From GCA-2687025 sp964473525 (GTDB taxonomy: Bacteria > Poribacteria > WGA-4E > GCA-2687025): DNA of 64,000 nucleotides. Location of the stretch: NCBI GenBank assembly GCA_964473525.1, contig CAYYPK010000006.1, forward strand, positions 62,001 through 126,000, read 5' to 3'. Each line of letters opens with the position of its first letter. The stretch's first letter is position 1. This document shows positions 53,243-61,165 of this stretch, one piece after another. Both the position numbers and the translations under genes were made by a program. Under the pieces are notes generated by a model, which ran no database searches, was not told the DNA's origin, and worked only from the letters and a program-made list of their open reading frames with translations.

Positions 53243-53985
53243 CTACGCGCTGGCGAGACGCGCGTAGGGATCGCTCGCGACGGCGCTGGCGTGGATGTAC
53301 GGCTCCAGATCCCGCATGGCGATGACACGGTAGTCGTGTGCCTGCAGGTGCGCCATGCACCGTTCGAAGAGCTCGGGGTCCGTGTGCACCCACGGGTGGT
53401 CGAGGTCCGGGACGCCGTGGAACGTCAGCACCGCGGCCTTGCCGTCCCGCGCTTGCTCTACGGCGTGGATGAAGTCCGCGAACGACCAGTCCGGCCCCGA
53501 CGACGCCGTCGTCGGAACGAGAAGGGGGTGATCGACCTTGGGGTCGTAAGCCCTGCCTCGGACGGTGTCCTCTGGGAGCTCTGGCGCTTTGCCTCTGCGG
53601 GCGACCCGATAGCCCATGTCGCTGAGAACCCGAGCCGCGTGCGGCGCATGGCGGTACCCCGGGTAGCAGAACGAGATCGGATGGGCGATGCCGTGTTCGA
53701 CGCATCGCCGACATCTGCCCGGAACTCCTCCGGCGACTGGCGATCGACACCCGCGTGGTTCTTCGTATGGTTGCCGATCTCGAAGCCGTCTTCGTGCAGA
53801 CCCCTGACCTCATTCCACGTCAGGCGACTGGTCTTGTTCGAGAGGAACGTCAGACCCTCCGTGATGAAGAACGTCGCGCCGAAGCCGTGCTGCTTCAGCA
53901 GCGGCGCCACGAACTCCGCGTCGGACTTCGCGCCGTCGTCGAAGGTCAGCACGACGAGGCGGTCTGGAACGGGCTCCGTGGGCAT
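53243..53985 (-). pseudogene. Polysaccharide deacetylase with a frameshift
   Basis: The N-terminal frame encodes residues 1 to about 92 of a carbohydrate esterase family 4 protein: VVLTFDDGAKSD (catalytic Asp pair), FFITEG, GNHTKNHAGVD (metal His pair) and SPEEFRADVG. Near 53701 the match moves by one base into a second frame that continues VEHGIAHPISFCYPGY, LSDMGYRVARRG and so on to the stop at 53243. One missing base restores a protein of about 248 residues. The ATG at 53985 has a strong GAGGGAGGG site. It follows the Nramp gene by 52 bases. It is either inactivated or a sequencing error. Confidence 0.8.
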
Positions 53986-54037
53986 GCGCCCTCCCTCAGG
54001 TTCTGGTGGTCTTCGAGCTAAATCCGCGTAGGGCGTG

Positions 54038-55546
54038 TCAGCGGCCCAGAAGTCTGGGAATCACGCTGTGGATCATCGTCATCGTCCCAAACCACCCGTA
54101 GAACACCGAGCACAGCACCAACCCGATCTGCCGCCACATCGGCGGCTGAATCTCCTTGGGCAGGAACAGGCGGTTCACGTAGAGCATGTGCAGTGGGGTG
54201 ATGACGAGGAGGTACCCCGCGATCGTTGCGGAGATGAGGATCATCAGGAACGGCGGCGCGAGGTATAGAGCCACGACGCCCCAGACGATGTAGACGGCCA
54301 GCACGCCGTAGTAGATCCACTTCGCGTCGCCCTCTCCCAGGCGGCGTGCCCTGGGGAACCCCGTCCAGATAATGTCCGTGTATCGGCGTGGCACCGAGTC
54401 CACCGAGGCGAGCTGCGTCGAGAACAGCACCCAGAACCCGCAAATCAACGTGAGATGCCAGAATATCCGGTGGCCAGTCGCTGCCGCGATGCCCTCCGCC
54501 TGGAACGCCGCCGCGGACCACTGGTCTATCTCCTGGCCCGGCGGGACGAACGCCAGGGTCAGCATCGCGGGGAGCGCCAACCCGAGGAAGCACCCTCCCA
54601 TCCAGATGTAGTACTGCTCGAACCGGTTGTACTTCCACCACTCACGGAATCTGGCGACGTTTCGCTCCGTGATCGGGAAGACCGACCCAGAGTGGGAGAG
54701 CGTCACGTTTTTCCCGCCGATGAGCGACGGGATGGAGCCGACGAGGCTGCTCATGCCCCAGCCCTTGTCGCGCACGTAGTTGCTCACCGTCAGGTTGCCC
54801 AGGCCGCCCGATCCGGCGTACGCGGCAAACGCCCCGAGCAGCAGCCAGTCGACGCCCCCATCGCCCTTCGGCAGCTGTCCGAAGCTCACGAAGCCCTTGG
54901 CGGTCGCCAGCCACACGCGTGGCGGCACGAGAATCAGGTCGATCAGCAGCAGGTAGCCGATGATCCACACCACCATGAGCAGTTCGCCCTTCTCGAGGGC
55001 GTTGTACACCTTGCCACCGAAGAGGCAGATGAACAGGCACGCGAAGAAGGTGGCGTACGCCAGCGTCCTGACCAGCCCCTCGTTCTCCGCGGTGGGCATC
55101 CTGCCCAACCACACGGCGGCAAGCGCTGTCGCCGCGGTCGCCGCCCACGCCGGCCACATCGCCACGAAATCCACCGCCATGTAGAAGAACGCCCAGAATC
55201 TGGAACCAGGCTTGCAGCGCATGAACCCGCTGAATATGGGCTCGCCGGTGTAGAGCGTGTACCGAGTCGCTTCCGTGTTCACCAGCATCTGTAAGGGAAT
55301 CGCGAGGGCGGCGATCCAGAGGAGCGAGCCGCCGTAACGCGCGGTCAGCGCGGGGCCGAGCAGCCATTCGCCAGAACCGATGGAGGCGCCCAGCATGATG
55401 ATCCCGGGCCCCAGCACGGAGCGGAAGGCGCTCCCAAAGCGATAGGGAGGCGGGGCGGGGAGTTCGGCCACCTTCCAGTCGGGCAGCCCGCCGGCTCGTA
55501 CGGTCTCGCCCTGAACAGCAGCGTGGTCCGCCGAGTCTTCTGACAC
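54038..55546 (-). CDS. Nramp-family divalent metal transporter
   Basis: A protein of about 502 residues with roughly eleven membrane segments. The Nramp signature region is GPGIIMLGASIGSGEWLLGPALTARYGGSLLW (about 38-70), with the DPGN-like position replaced by GASIGSGEW as in the distant Nramp-like group. Typical substrates are Mn2+ and Fe2+, driven by protons, but this divergent group may carry other ions. The GTG at 55546 has AAGGA upstream; ATG 55660 and ORF start 55714 are alternatives with weaker sites. The N-terminal 40 residues are soluble. Confidence 0.8.
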   Translation of the reverse strand: MSEDSADHAAVQGETVRAGGLPDWKVAELPAPPPYRFGSAFRSVLGPGIIMLGASIGSGEWLLGPALTARYGGSLLWIAALAIPLQMLVNTEATRYTLYTGEPIFSGFMRCKPGSRFWAFFYMAVDFVAMWPAWAATAATALAAVWLGRMPTAENEGLVRTLAYATFFACLFICLFGGKVYNALEKGELLMVVWIIGYLLLIDLILVPPRVWLATAKGFVSFGQLPKGDGGVDWLLLGAFAAYAGSGGLGNLTVSNYVRDKGWGMSSLVGSIPSLIGGKNVTLSHSGSVFPITERNVARFREWWKYNRFEQYYIWMGGCFLGLALPAMLTLAFVPPGQEIDQWSAAAFQAEGIAAATGHRIFWHLTLICGFWVLFSTQLASVDSVPRRYTDIIWTGFPRARRLGEGDAKWIYYGVLAVYIVWGVVALYLAPPFLMILISATIAGYLLVITPLHMLYVNRLFLPKEIQPPMWRQIGLVLCSVFYGWFGTMTMIHSVIPRLLGR

Positions 55547-55781
55547 GGGTTCTCTGTCCTTGGGTTGCGCGCGTCGTGGGTCGGCGTACGGCGCACGGGA
55601 CGCGGCCGCGCCGAGACCTACCTTATCCTGTGGCTCCGACGAGGGTCGCAGCCCGATCATTGTGGCAGAGCGGCGCTGGCAGGGCAACGCCGACGGGCGA
55701 CCGCCCGACAACATTGGCGCAAGCTCGTCGTCGTAGTACCATCATGGGCGACGCTGGCCGGCAACGAGGAGTGTAGGCAAT

Positions 55782-56264
55782 ATGCAACTGCTGACACGGG
55801 AAGTCGAGACACTGCTGCGGAGCCAGAACGCGCTTTTCGCGGGTGCGTTGCACGCCCAGGCCGACTTGCGGGAGGCCGACGGCGTGGGAGCGGAACGCGC
55901 GCGCTGGGCTCAGCTTCTTGAGGACTTCGGCAACGGGTTCGACAGCCTGGATGCGTTCGACTCCTCGTTGCACGGCGTGTCCCTGGGCTTTTCGAAGGAG
56001 ATGTTCGCGGAATTCGAGGCGCTTCTCCAGGAGACCGCGTGTAGGTACGTGGCCGCCGCCGATGCCCTCATGCGGGGCGCAGAGGACGCAGGCGTTCCGG
56101 CGCGCTCATACAGAAACCTGAAGCAGCGTCGCGATGAATGGCATGCCGCTATCGCCTGGACTGACGAGGACTATCCTGCCTCGCCAGAGTTCATGGATCT
56201 CCTCAAGGACGCTGTCGAGGAGTATGAGGCTGGCGAGACCGAGGAGGGTGGCTTCGGGCGTTGA
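55782..56264 (+). CDS. Helical protein upstream of a RelE-like toxin
   Basis: A 160-residue, acidic, helix-rich protein with no signal peptide. It overlaps the next gene by three bases (TTGA), so the two are translationally coupled. It has none of the usual antitoxin DNA-binding folds (no HTH or ribbon-helix-helix pattern that I can see) and is about twice the usual antitoxin length. The GAGGAG ribosome site is clear. By context it may be the antitoxin partner; by sequence it is unknown. Confidence 0.6.
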   Translation: MQLLTREVETLLRSQNALFAGALHAQADLREADGVGAERARWAQLLEDFGNGFDSLDAFDSSLHGVSLGFSKEMFAEFEALLQETACRYVAAADALMRGAEDAGVPARSYRNLKQRRDEWHAAIAWTDEDYPASPEFMDLLKDAVEEYEAGETEEGGFGR

Positions 56265-56551
56265 GGTCGGAGCGCACGAAAAGCTGGCATCGGCTATACG
56301 CACGACTGCCCCACGCAGTGCAAGACGAAGCGGCCGAGCAATACGCCAAATGGTCCATCGACGCTGACCATCCGGGCATTGGGTTCAAGCCCATCACACA
56401 CGGCAGCCTCCACGGTTACCGCTGCTACGAGGCCCGCATCAACCTGAGGTACCGCGCGGTTTGCTTTCGCGATACGACGCGGCACACCTACGTCTGGTTC
56501 TGGTGTGGGACGCACAACGAGTTCGACAAGCTCGTGCGGCGGTTGCGTTAG
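56261..56551 (+). CDS. RelE/ParE/HigB-like toxin-fold protein
   Basis: A 96-residue basic protein with the RelE-superfamily shape. An N-terminal helix (FxRLYARLPHAVQDEAAEQY style) leads to a strand set ending in GYRCYEARINLRYRAV and YVWFWCGTHNEFDKLV. Members are ribosome-dependent or gyrase-targeting toxins, or inactive relatives. The start is TTG at 56261 overlapping the previous stop; GAGGAGGG lies 12 bases upstream. The unusual long upstream partner makes the toxin-antitoxin assignment probable rather than certain. Confidence 0.72.
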   Translation: MRSERTKSWHRLYARLPHAVQDEAAEQYAKWSIDADHPGIGFKPITHGSLHGYRCYEARINLRYRAVCFRDTTRHTYVWFWCGTHNEFDKLVRRLR

Positions 56552-56600
56552 TCCGCCGATCCGCAGCGTCCCAACGCACGGGCGAGAGTCGATCCCCTGC

Positions 56601-57653
56601 TCAGAAGTCGTTGACGACGGGCGCCACCGCGCCAGACTCCACGGACTCCCATGCCGCGGCGCCGACGGCGATGGACTTCGCCCCATCGACAACACCTGGT
56701 TGCGGCTCCGTGTCCGCGTCCAGGCATTCCTGGAAGTGCCGCATGTAGCGGATCACCGACTGGCCATGCCCATACACGCTCGTGTCCGTCTCAGGCGGGC
56801 ACTCCATCACAAGCGGCTCAGACACAGCCGACTTGTCCAGCGTGAGCTTGACCGTGCCGCCCTCGTTGTCGGTGAACGAGCCGACCATCGTCCCCTTCGT
56901 GCCGTACAGCGTGACCTGCATCATCGGCATGGGCGGGTGCACGACGTCGTACAGGCCCATCGCCCTACCGATGCCACCGTTCGCGAACTTCAGGTTCAGC
57001 AGGAAGTTGCTCTGCTTCGGGTATTCCGGCGTCAGCAAACCCTTGCTCGCAAACGCGTGGACCTCCGCGACATCGCCCATGAAGCTCCGCAGGATGTCCA
57101 CCGGGTGCACGACGCCGCCATACATGAAGTCCTGGGGCGCGTTGAGGCGCCAGGGGGTCATCTCGTAGATGCCGCGCAAATCGTGCGAGTAGTAGGCTTC
57201 CGCGACCATGATGTCGCCCAGGTCGCCGTCGTCGACGAAGCGGCGCATGGTGAGGAACTGCACGTCGAAGCGCATCGTCTGCCCGACGAGGAACTTCACG
57301 CCCGTTTCGCGCACGCGGCGGACGAGCGTCTTCGCGTCGTCCAGGTCCGCGACCATCGGTTTTGTGCAGACGACGTGCTTGCCCGCGTCGATCGCGGCGA
57401 GGCAGTGTTCCGCGTGCAGGTGATCGGGCGAGTAGACCGCCACGACATCGATGTCATCACGGCTTACGAGTTCGCGGTAGTCCGTCGTCCAGAACGGCGC
57501 GCCAACGTCAGCCGCGTAGCGCTCCAGTACGACGGGATCGCGCGCGCAGACGCCGCGCAACTCGTAGCGAAGGTCTGGGACATCCGCGAGCAGCGTGGTC
57601 GTAGACCCCATGTTCGTGGGATTCGCGCCGATCACGCCGAGACCGATGCTCAT
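56601..57653 (-). CDS. Gfo/Idh/MocA family oxidoreductase
   Basis: A 350-residue NAD(P)-dependent oxidoreductase. The Rossmann start is GLGVIGANPTNMG, the conserved CTKPMVAD segment (EKP-like, Lys present) lies near residue 95, and the C-terminal domain runs from about 125. The GGVVHPVDILRSF region resembles the usual catalytic-His helix. Substrates are typically sugars or inositols. The ATG at 57653 has a GGGAGGG site and lies 34 bases after the phytanoyl-CoA dioxygenase-HEAT gene, which suggests an operon. Confidence 0.9.
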   Translation of the reverse strand: MSIGLGVIGANPTNMGSTTTLLADVPDLRYELRGVCARDPVVLERYAADVGAPFWTTDYRELVSRDDIDVVAVYSPDHLHAEHCLAAIDAGKHVVCTKPMVADLDDAKTLVRRVRETGVKFLVGQTMRFDVQFLTMRRFVDDGDLGDIMVAEAYYSHDLRGIYEMTPWRLNAPQDFMYGGVVHPVDILRSFMGDVAEVHAFASKGLLTPEYPKQSNFLLNLKFANGGIGRAMGLYDVVHPPMPMMQVTLYGTKGTMVGSFTDNEGGTVKLTLDKSAVSEPLVMECPPETDTSVYGHGQSVIRYMRHFQECLDADTEPQPGVVDGAKSIAVGAAAWESVESGAVAPVVNDF

Positions 57654-57687
57654 GTCAGCCCTCCCTAGCCGCTCTCGTCGCGACACG

Positions 57688-59337
57688 CTACCGCTTGCGC
57701 GGCTCGTAAGGGAACCAGCGCATCGTGCGCAGGAACGGGACCATCGCGCGTATGGCGTCGTCCGTGTCGATGCGCCCGAGCGCCTCGACGGCGAACGCGC
57801 GCACATACTCGAAGTCGTCCAGCGTCGCCTTTTCGAGGGTCGGAATCGCCGCCTCGGCCTTCGGCCCCAGCCGCACGCAAGCCTGCATCATGTACGACCT
57901 GAGGCTCTGGTCCTCGGCTGATCCGTAGGCCTCCGCGATCGCCTCGGCGATGCGCGCCGACGGCTCGCCGATCATCCCCACCGCCGAGACCGCGTGGCGA
58001 GCGACGGACTCCACTGGGTCGCCGATGAGTCGGATGAGAGCCTCGACGGCCCCTTCGGCACGTCGCCCCATCTCGCCTAGGGCGTACGCGGCGTTCGCGC
58101 GGACGTGATCGATCTCGGACGCCAGTAACTCGACGAGGCGTGGGATCGCGGGCGCGCCCATCGCCGCTAGCCCGTGGGTCGCGAGGCTGATGTGGAGCGT
58201 TGGGTTCTCCTCGTAGAACTCCGCCTCCCCAGCGTCCTGCATCGCGTCGACCAGCGACCCCACGGCGGTCGTGCCAACTGCCCCCAGCGCGTAAGACGCG
58301 GTGACACGTACCGGCTCGTAGTCGTCGGCGAGGGCGGTCACAAGGTCCGGGACAGCGTCGGCCGCGCCAGCGCGCAGGAACCCGAGCTCGTTCGCGGCGT
58401 GGAGACGTTCGCTAGCGTCGCCGTCCGCCAACGCCTTGCGCATCGCCGCGGCATCGCCGTCGACTTCGCGCGCCGTGGCGAACAGGTCGTCGGCGCCACG
58501 CATCCAGTTCCACAGGCAGGTCCACAGAAGGCCGCGGTCCTCTGTGACGTATCTGGACTTCGGTGGGCTCCAACCCGACCCAGACGAATCCCACGACGGG
58601 CGCCCTGGCTCCTCCGTACGCATGAACACGAACTTCATGCCCCAGCGCACCTTGTCGAGGACGTTCTCCACGACGGAATGACCAACGTCGAAATGCATGA
58701 TCCACACGCGACCCAGCGGGCCGGACAGCGTAAGCGCCTCCGGCGTGGCGAAGTGATCCTGCAACGCGTATAGGCCATCCTCGACATGCGAAGTCGCACG
58801 GAACTCCCTCTGCTTCTCGCCGTCTGACGAGAGGTGATGCAGGTGCTGCGTGCCGGGCATGATGCACGTCGGCCCCAACTCATCGGGACACTCCTGCGGG
58901 TAGTAGAAGAGGATTGCCCACCGTGGGTTGCGGTGCCGCGGCCTCGGGCCGCCCGCGTGGCCGTCCTTGTGAATGGGCATGATAAGATGCTGGCCGCGTT
59001 CGCCGTCGTCCTCGCCATCGAGCTGCCTGGGGTAGTTCGGATGGCAATGGCGGTGCGGGTGCATGATGTAGCCGTTCCCCAGCAAGCTGGTGAGCGCGCC
59101 ACGCACCTGCGGGGCTTCGAGCACCTGACGTATTTCGGGCACCTGCGGGAGGATGTTGTTGAGTGGGTTCACGCGCCACGAGGCGTCCAGGGAATCGAGT
59201 TCGCCGAAGACGCCCTCCGTCTTCTCCCAGATGCGCTCGTGCAACTCGTCAGGCAGTTCGGTCTGCACGTGGACGTAGCCGTCCGTTACGAAGCGCCTGA
59301 TCTGCTCGTCGTCGAGAAGGTGCTCGCGCAGGCTCAT
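57688..59337 (-). CDS. Phytanoyl-CoA dioxygenase (PhyH) fused to HEAT repeats
   Basis: A 549-residue protein. The N-terminal PhyH domain (about 1-290) is a Fe(II)/2-oxoglutarate oxygenase with His123-x-Asp125 in PIHKDGHAG and a distal His220 in FDVGHSV. From about 310 to 535 there are HEAT/PBS-lyase repeats (LHAANELGFLRAGAADAVPDL, VRVTASYALGAVG, VRANAAYALGEMG), which give a solenoid for protein binding. The ATG at 59337 has a GGGGGAG site. It is followed by the Gfo/Idh/MocA gene. PhyH enzymes hydroxylate a wide range of substrates; this one's is unknown. Confidence 0.88.
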   Translation of the reverse strand: MSLREHLLDDEQIRRFVTDGYVHVQTELPDELHERIWEKTEGVFGELDSLDASWRVNPLNNILPQVPEIRQVLEAPQVRGALTSLLGNGYIMHPHRHCHPNYPRQLDGEDDGERGQHLIMPIHKDGHAGGPRPRHRNPRWAILFYYPQECPDELGPTCIMPGTQHLHHLSSDGEKQREFRATSHVEDGLYALQDHFATPEALTLSGPLGRVWIMHFDVGHSVVENVLDKVRWGMKFVFMRTEEPGRPSWDSSGSGWSPPKSRYVTEDRGLLWTCLWNWMRGADDLFATAREVDGDAAAMRKALADGDASERLHAANELGFLRAGAADAVPDLVTALADDYEPVRVTASYALGAVGTTAVGSLVDAMQDAGEAEFYEENPTLHISLATHGLAAMGAPAIPRLVELLASEIDHVRANAAYALGEMGRRAEGAVEALIRLIGDPVESVARHAVSAVGMIGEPSARIAEAIAEAYGSAEDQSLRSYMMQACVRLGPKAEAAIPTLEKATLDDFEYVRAFAVEALGRIDTDDAIRAMVPFLRTMRWFPYEPRKR

Positions 59338-59482
59338 CGTCTCCCCCAGCGGATGTCGCGTCGCACACGTTCGACTGCGCGCGCGCGCCTCACGTATCCT
59401 GTCGGCCGAGCGGCGCCACAGACTCGCCACGCGGCGACCTGAGTCTAGTGGCGGGCGTGGGACGATACAACAGGAGGGCGAC

Positions 59483-60652
59483 ATGCTTCGTGATTCCAGG
59501 CCGCGGACGCCCTTGGTAGGACATCTCCTGGCTGTCTGCGCCCTGGGATGGGCCGCTCTTGCGGGGCATGCGGCCGCGGAAGTCACCTACCGCGAGTTCC
59601 ACCTCGACGCGGGACCGTGGGCGATCCAGATGGTAGAGTTCGAACGCGACTCAGCCTCCTTGCGTCTGGGTGTTGAGCTGGCCTCGGGACAGATCCACGG
59701 CCGCGAGCCGTTGGACGAGATAGTCCAGCATGCAACGAGCCAGAGGCGGCGCGCGGTGGCAGCCATCACGGGCGACTTCTTCGAGTGGACCGGCGACCCC
59801 GTCGGCCTGTGCATCGTAGGCGGGGAACTGGTAAGCACTCCGAACAGCCGCGTCGCCCTTGCGATACTCGACGACGGCACGCCGGTGATCGACACGTTCG
59901 CGTTCATCGGCGCCGTGCGGGCCAGCGACGGAGCGACCCATCCCATCGCTGGCGTGAACCAAGCGTGTCCAGAGGACGGCGTGGCGCTACTGACCCGTCG
60001 CTATGCCAGCCAGAGCCACGCGTCCGGTCCCGCCGTCCAGCTCGTGGCCGGGCCTCTGGCCGTTCCTCTTCCTGTGAGCGGCGAGCACACTCTCACGGTG
60101 AAGGCGGCGCTACGCGGCGATGCGTCGGTGGTGATCGGCGATGGCGACGTCGTCCTGATCGGACGCGGAGCGGGCGCGGAGTTCCTCGCATCCATGGACG
60201 TTGGGCATACGATCTCGTGCGAGGCGCGCGTCGACACCTCGCGCCTGGCCCCGGCGAGTGGGAGCCTCCTGCACGCGGTCGGGGGAGCGGGCCACCTGCT
60301 GCGCGATGGGGTCATACCCGTCGACGCGCTGGCGAGGCTCAGCGAGGGCTTCGGCGAGGCGCGCCACCCACGCACGGCATTCGCGTTCAGCGAGGACCGC
60401 GTGTTCCTCGTGACCGTGGACGGCCGCCAGCCTGGCTACAGCGTCGGCATGTCGCTCGTGGAACTAGCGGAGTTCCTGCGGGAGCTCGGCGCCACGGAAG
60501 CGATCAACCTCGACGGAGGTGGGTCCACGACGATGTGGGCGGAGGGCGAGATCAAGAATCGCCCATCGGATGGCGCTCCTCGGCCCCTGGCGAACGCTGT
60601 CGTGGTCTACCAGATCGTCCACGGGCCTCATACCGGGTCCGCGCGTCCCTGA
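59483..60652 (+). CDS. Phosphodiester glycosidase (NAGPA) domain protein, exported
   Basis: A 389-residue protein. Signal peptide of about 32 residues (LAVCALGWAALAGHAAA), then a NAGPA-type domain with RAVAAITGDFFEW, SRVALAI and the diagnostic ATEAINLDGGGSTTMW near the C-terminus. The mammalian relative removes GlcNAc from mannose-6-phosphate tags; bacterial members probably cleave sugar phosphodiesters in the cell wall or outside. Ribosome site AGGAGGG. It diverges from the PhyH-HEAT gene; the 145 bases between hold both promoters. Confidence 0.88.
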   Translation: MLRDSRPRTPLVGHLLAVCALGWAALAGHAAAEVTYREFHLDAGPWAIQMVEFERDSASLRLGVELASGQIHGREPLDEIVQHATSQRRRAVAAITGDFFEWTGDPVGLCIVGGELVSTPNSRVALAILDDGTPVIDTFAFIGAVRASDGATHPIAGVNQACPEDGVALLTRRYASQSHASGPAVQLVAGPLAVPLPVSGEHTLTVKAALRGDASVVIGDGDVVLIGRGAGAEFLASMDVGHTISCEARVDTSRLAPASGSLLHAVGGAGHLLRDGVIPVDALARLSEGFGEARHPRTAFAFSEDRVFLVTVDGRQPGYSVGMSLVELAEFLRELGATEAINLDGGGSTTMWAEGEIKNRPSDGAPRPLANAVVVYQIVHGPHTGSARP

Positions 60653-60695
60653 CGTGTCTCCGAGGCCGTCGGCGGCAATATACTCAAGCGATCTA

Positions 60696-60724
60696 TTGAC
60701 TTTGCCTTGCCGGCGCCCTATTAT
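60696..60724 (+). promoter_or_regulatory. Near-consensus sigma-70 promoter of the DUF2892 gene
   Basis: TTGACT (60696-60701), exactly 17 bases, TATTAT (60719-60724). It is the best promoter match I see in the window. It lies 44 bases past the upstream stop and 160 bases before the next start, so a long leader is expected. Confidence 0.75.
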
Positions 60725-60802
60725 AGGATCGGGTTGATTAGTAGGCGCTGGTACAGGCGCTGCCATCTGGCGCCGCCTCGCCGGACAGCCCACAAGCATC
60801 AT

Positions 60803-60867
60803 GGTCGGGAGTCGGCGGCAAGCAGCTTCTCGGTACGCTCGAAGCTGCGATGCGGCAGCCCCCGACC
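60803..60867 (+). promoter_or_regulatory. Structured 5' leader upstream of the DUF2892 gene
   Basis: An outer stem GGTCGGG (60803-60809) with CCCGACC (60861-60867) encloses a perfect 8-bp inner stem GCAGCTTC (60822-60829) with GAAGCTGC (60841-60848) and an 11-base loop. It ends 16 bases before the start codon, next to AGGGAAACAGG, so folding could affect initiation. It does not match a riboswitch class that I recognise. Confidence 0.45.
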
Positions 60868-60883
60868 GGCAGGGAAACAGGCA

Positions 60884-61093
60884 ATGAACACCGATCGGCT
60901 CGTTCGCATCGTCGCGGGGACTTTCGCTTTCTCCTCCGCATTCCTCGGGTACTTCCATCACAGGTACTGGCTGTTCTTCACGATGTTCGTGGGTCTGAAT
61001 CTGTTCCAGTACGGGTTCAGCCGATGGTGTCTCATGGAGCGGCTGCTCGTCCGTGTGGGGGTCAAGCCCGGCGCGTCCATCACGAACGCGTAG
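60884..61093 (+). CDS. DUF2892 (YgaP-like) small inner-membrane protein
   Basis: A 69-residue protein of the DUF2892 type. MNTDRLVRIVAGTFAFSSAFLG opens with a basic start and first membrane segment; a second segment follows (YWLFFTMFVGLNLFQYG), and a short conserved tail with FSRWCLMERLL gives the Cys and the closing helix. Family members occur alone or fused to rhodanese domains. The ATG at 60884 is preceded by a weak site. A near-consensus promoter and a structured leader lie upstream. Its role is not known. Confidence 0.8.
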   Translation: MNTDRLVRIVAGTFAFSSAFLGYFHHRYWLFFTMFVGLNLFQYGFSRWCLMERLLVRVGVKPGASITNA

Positions 61094-61165
61094 GGGCGTG
61101 AGCTCCCTACACACTCGCGGGTTCGTCCGCGGCACAGACCCGACCGTTCGCAGGCCGCCCTGCTC

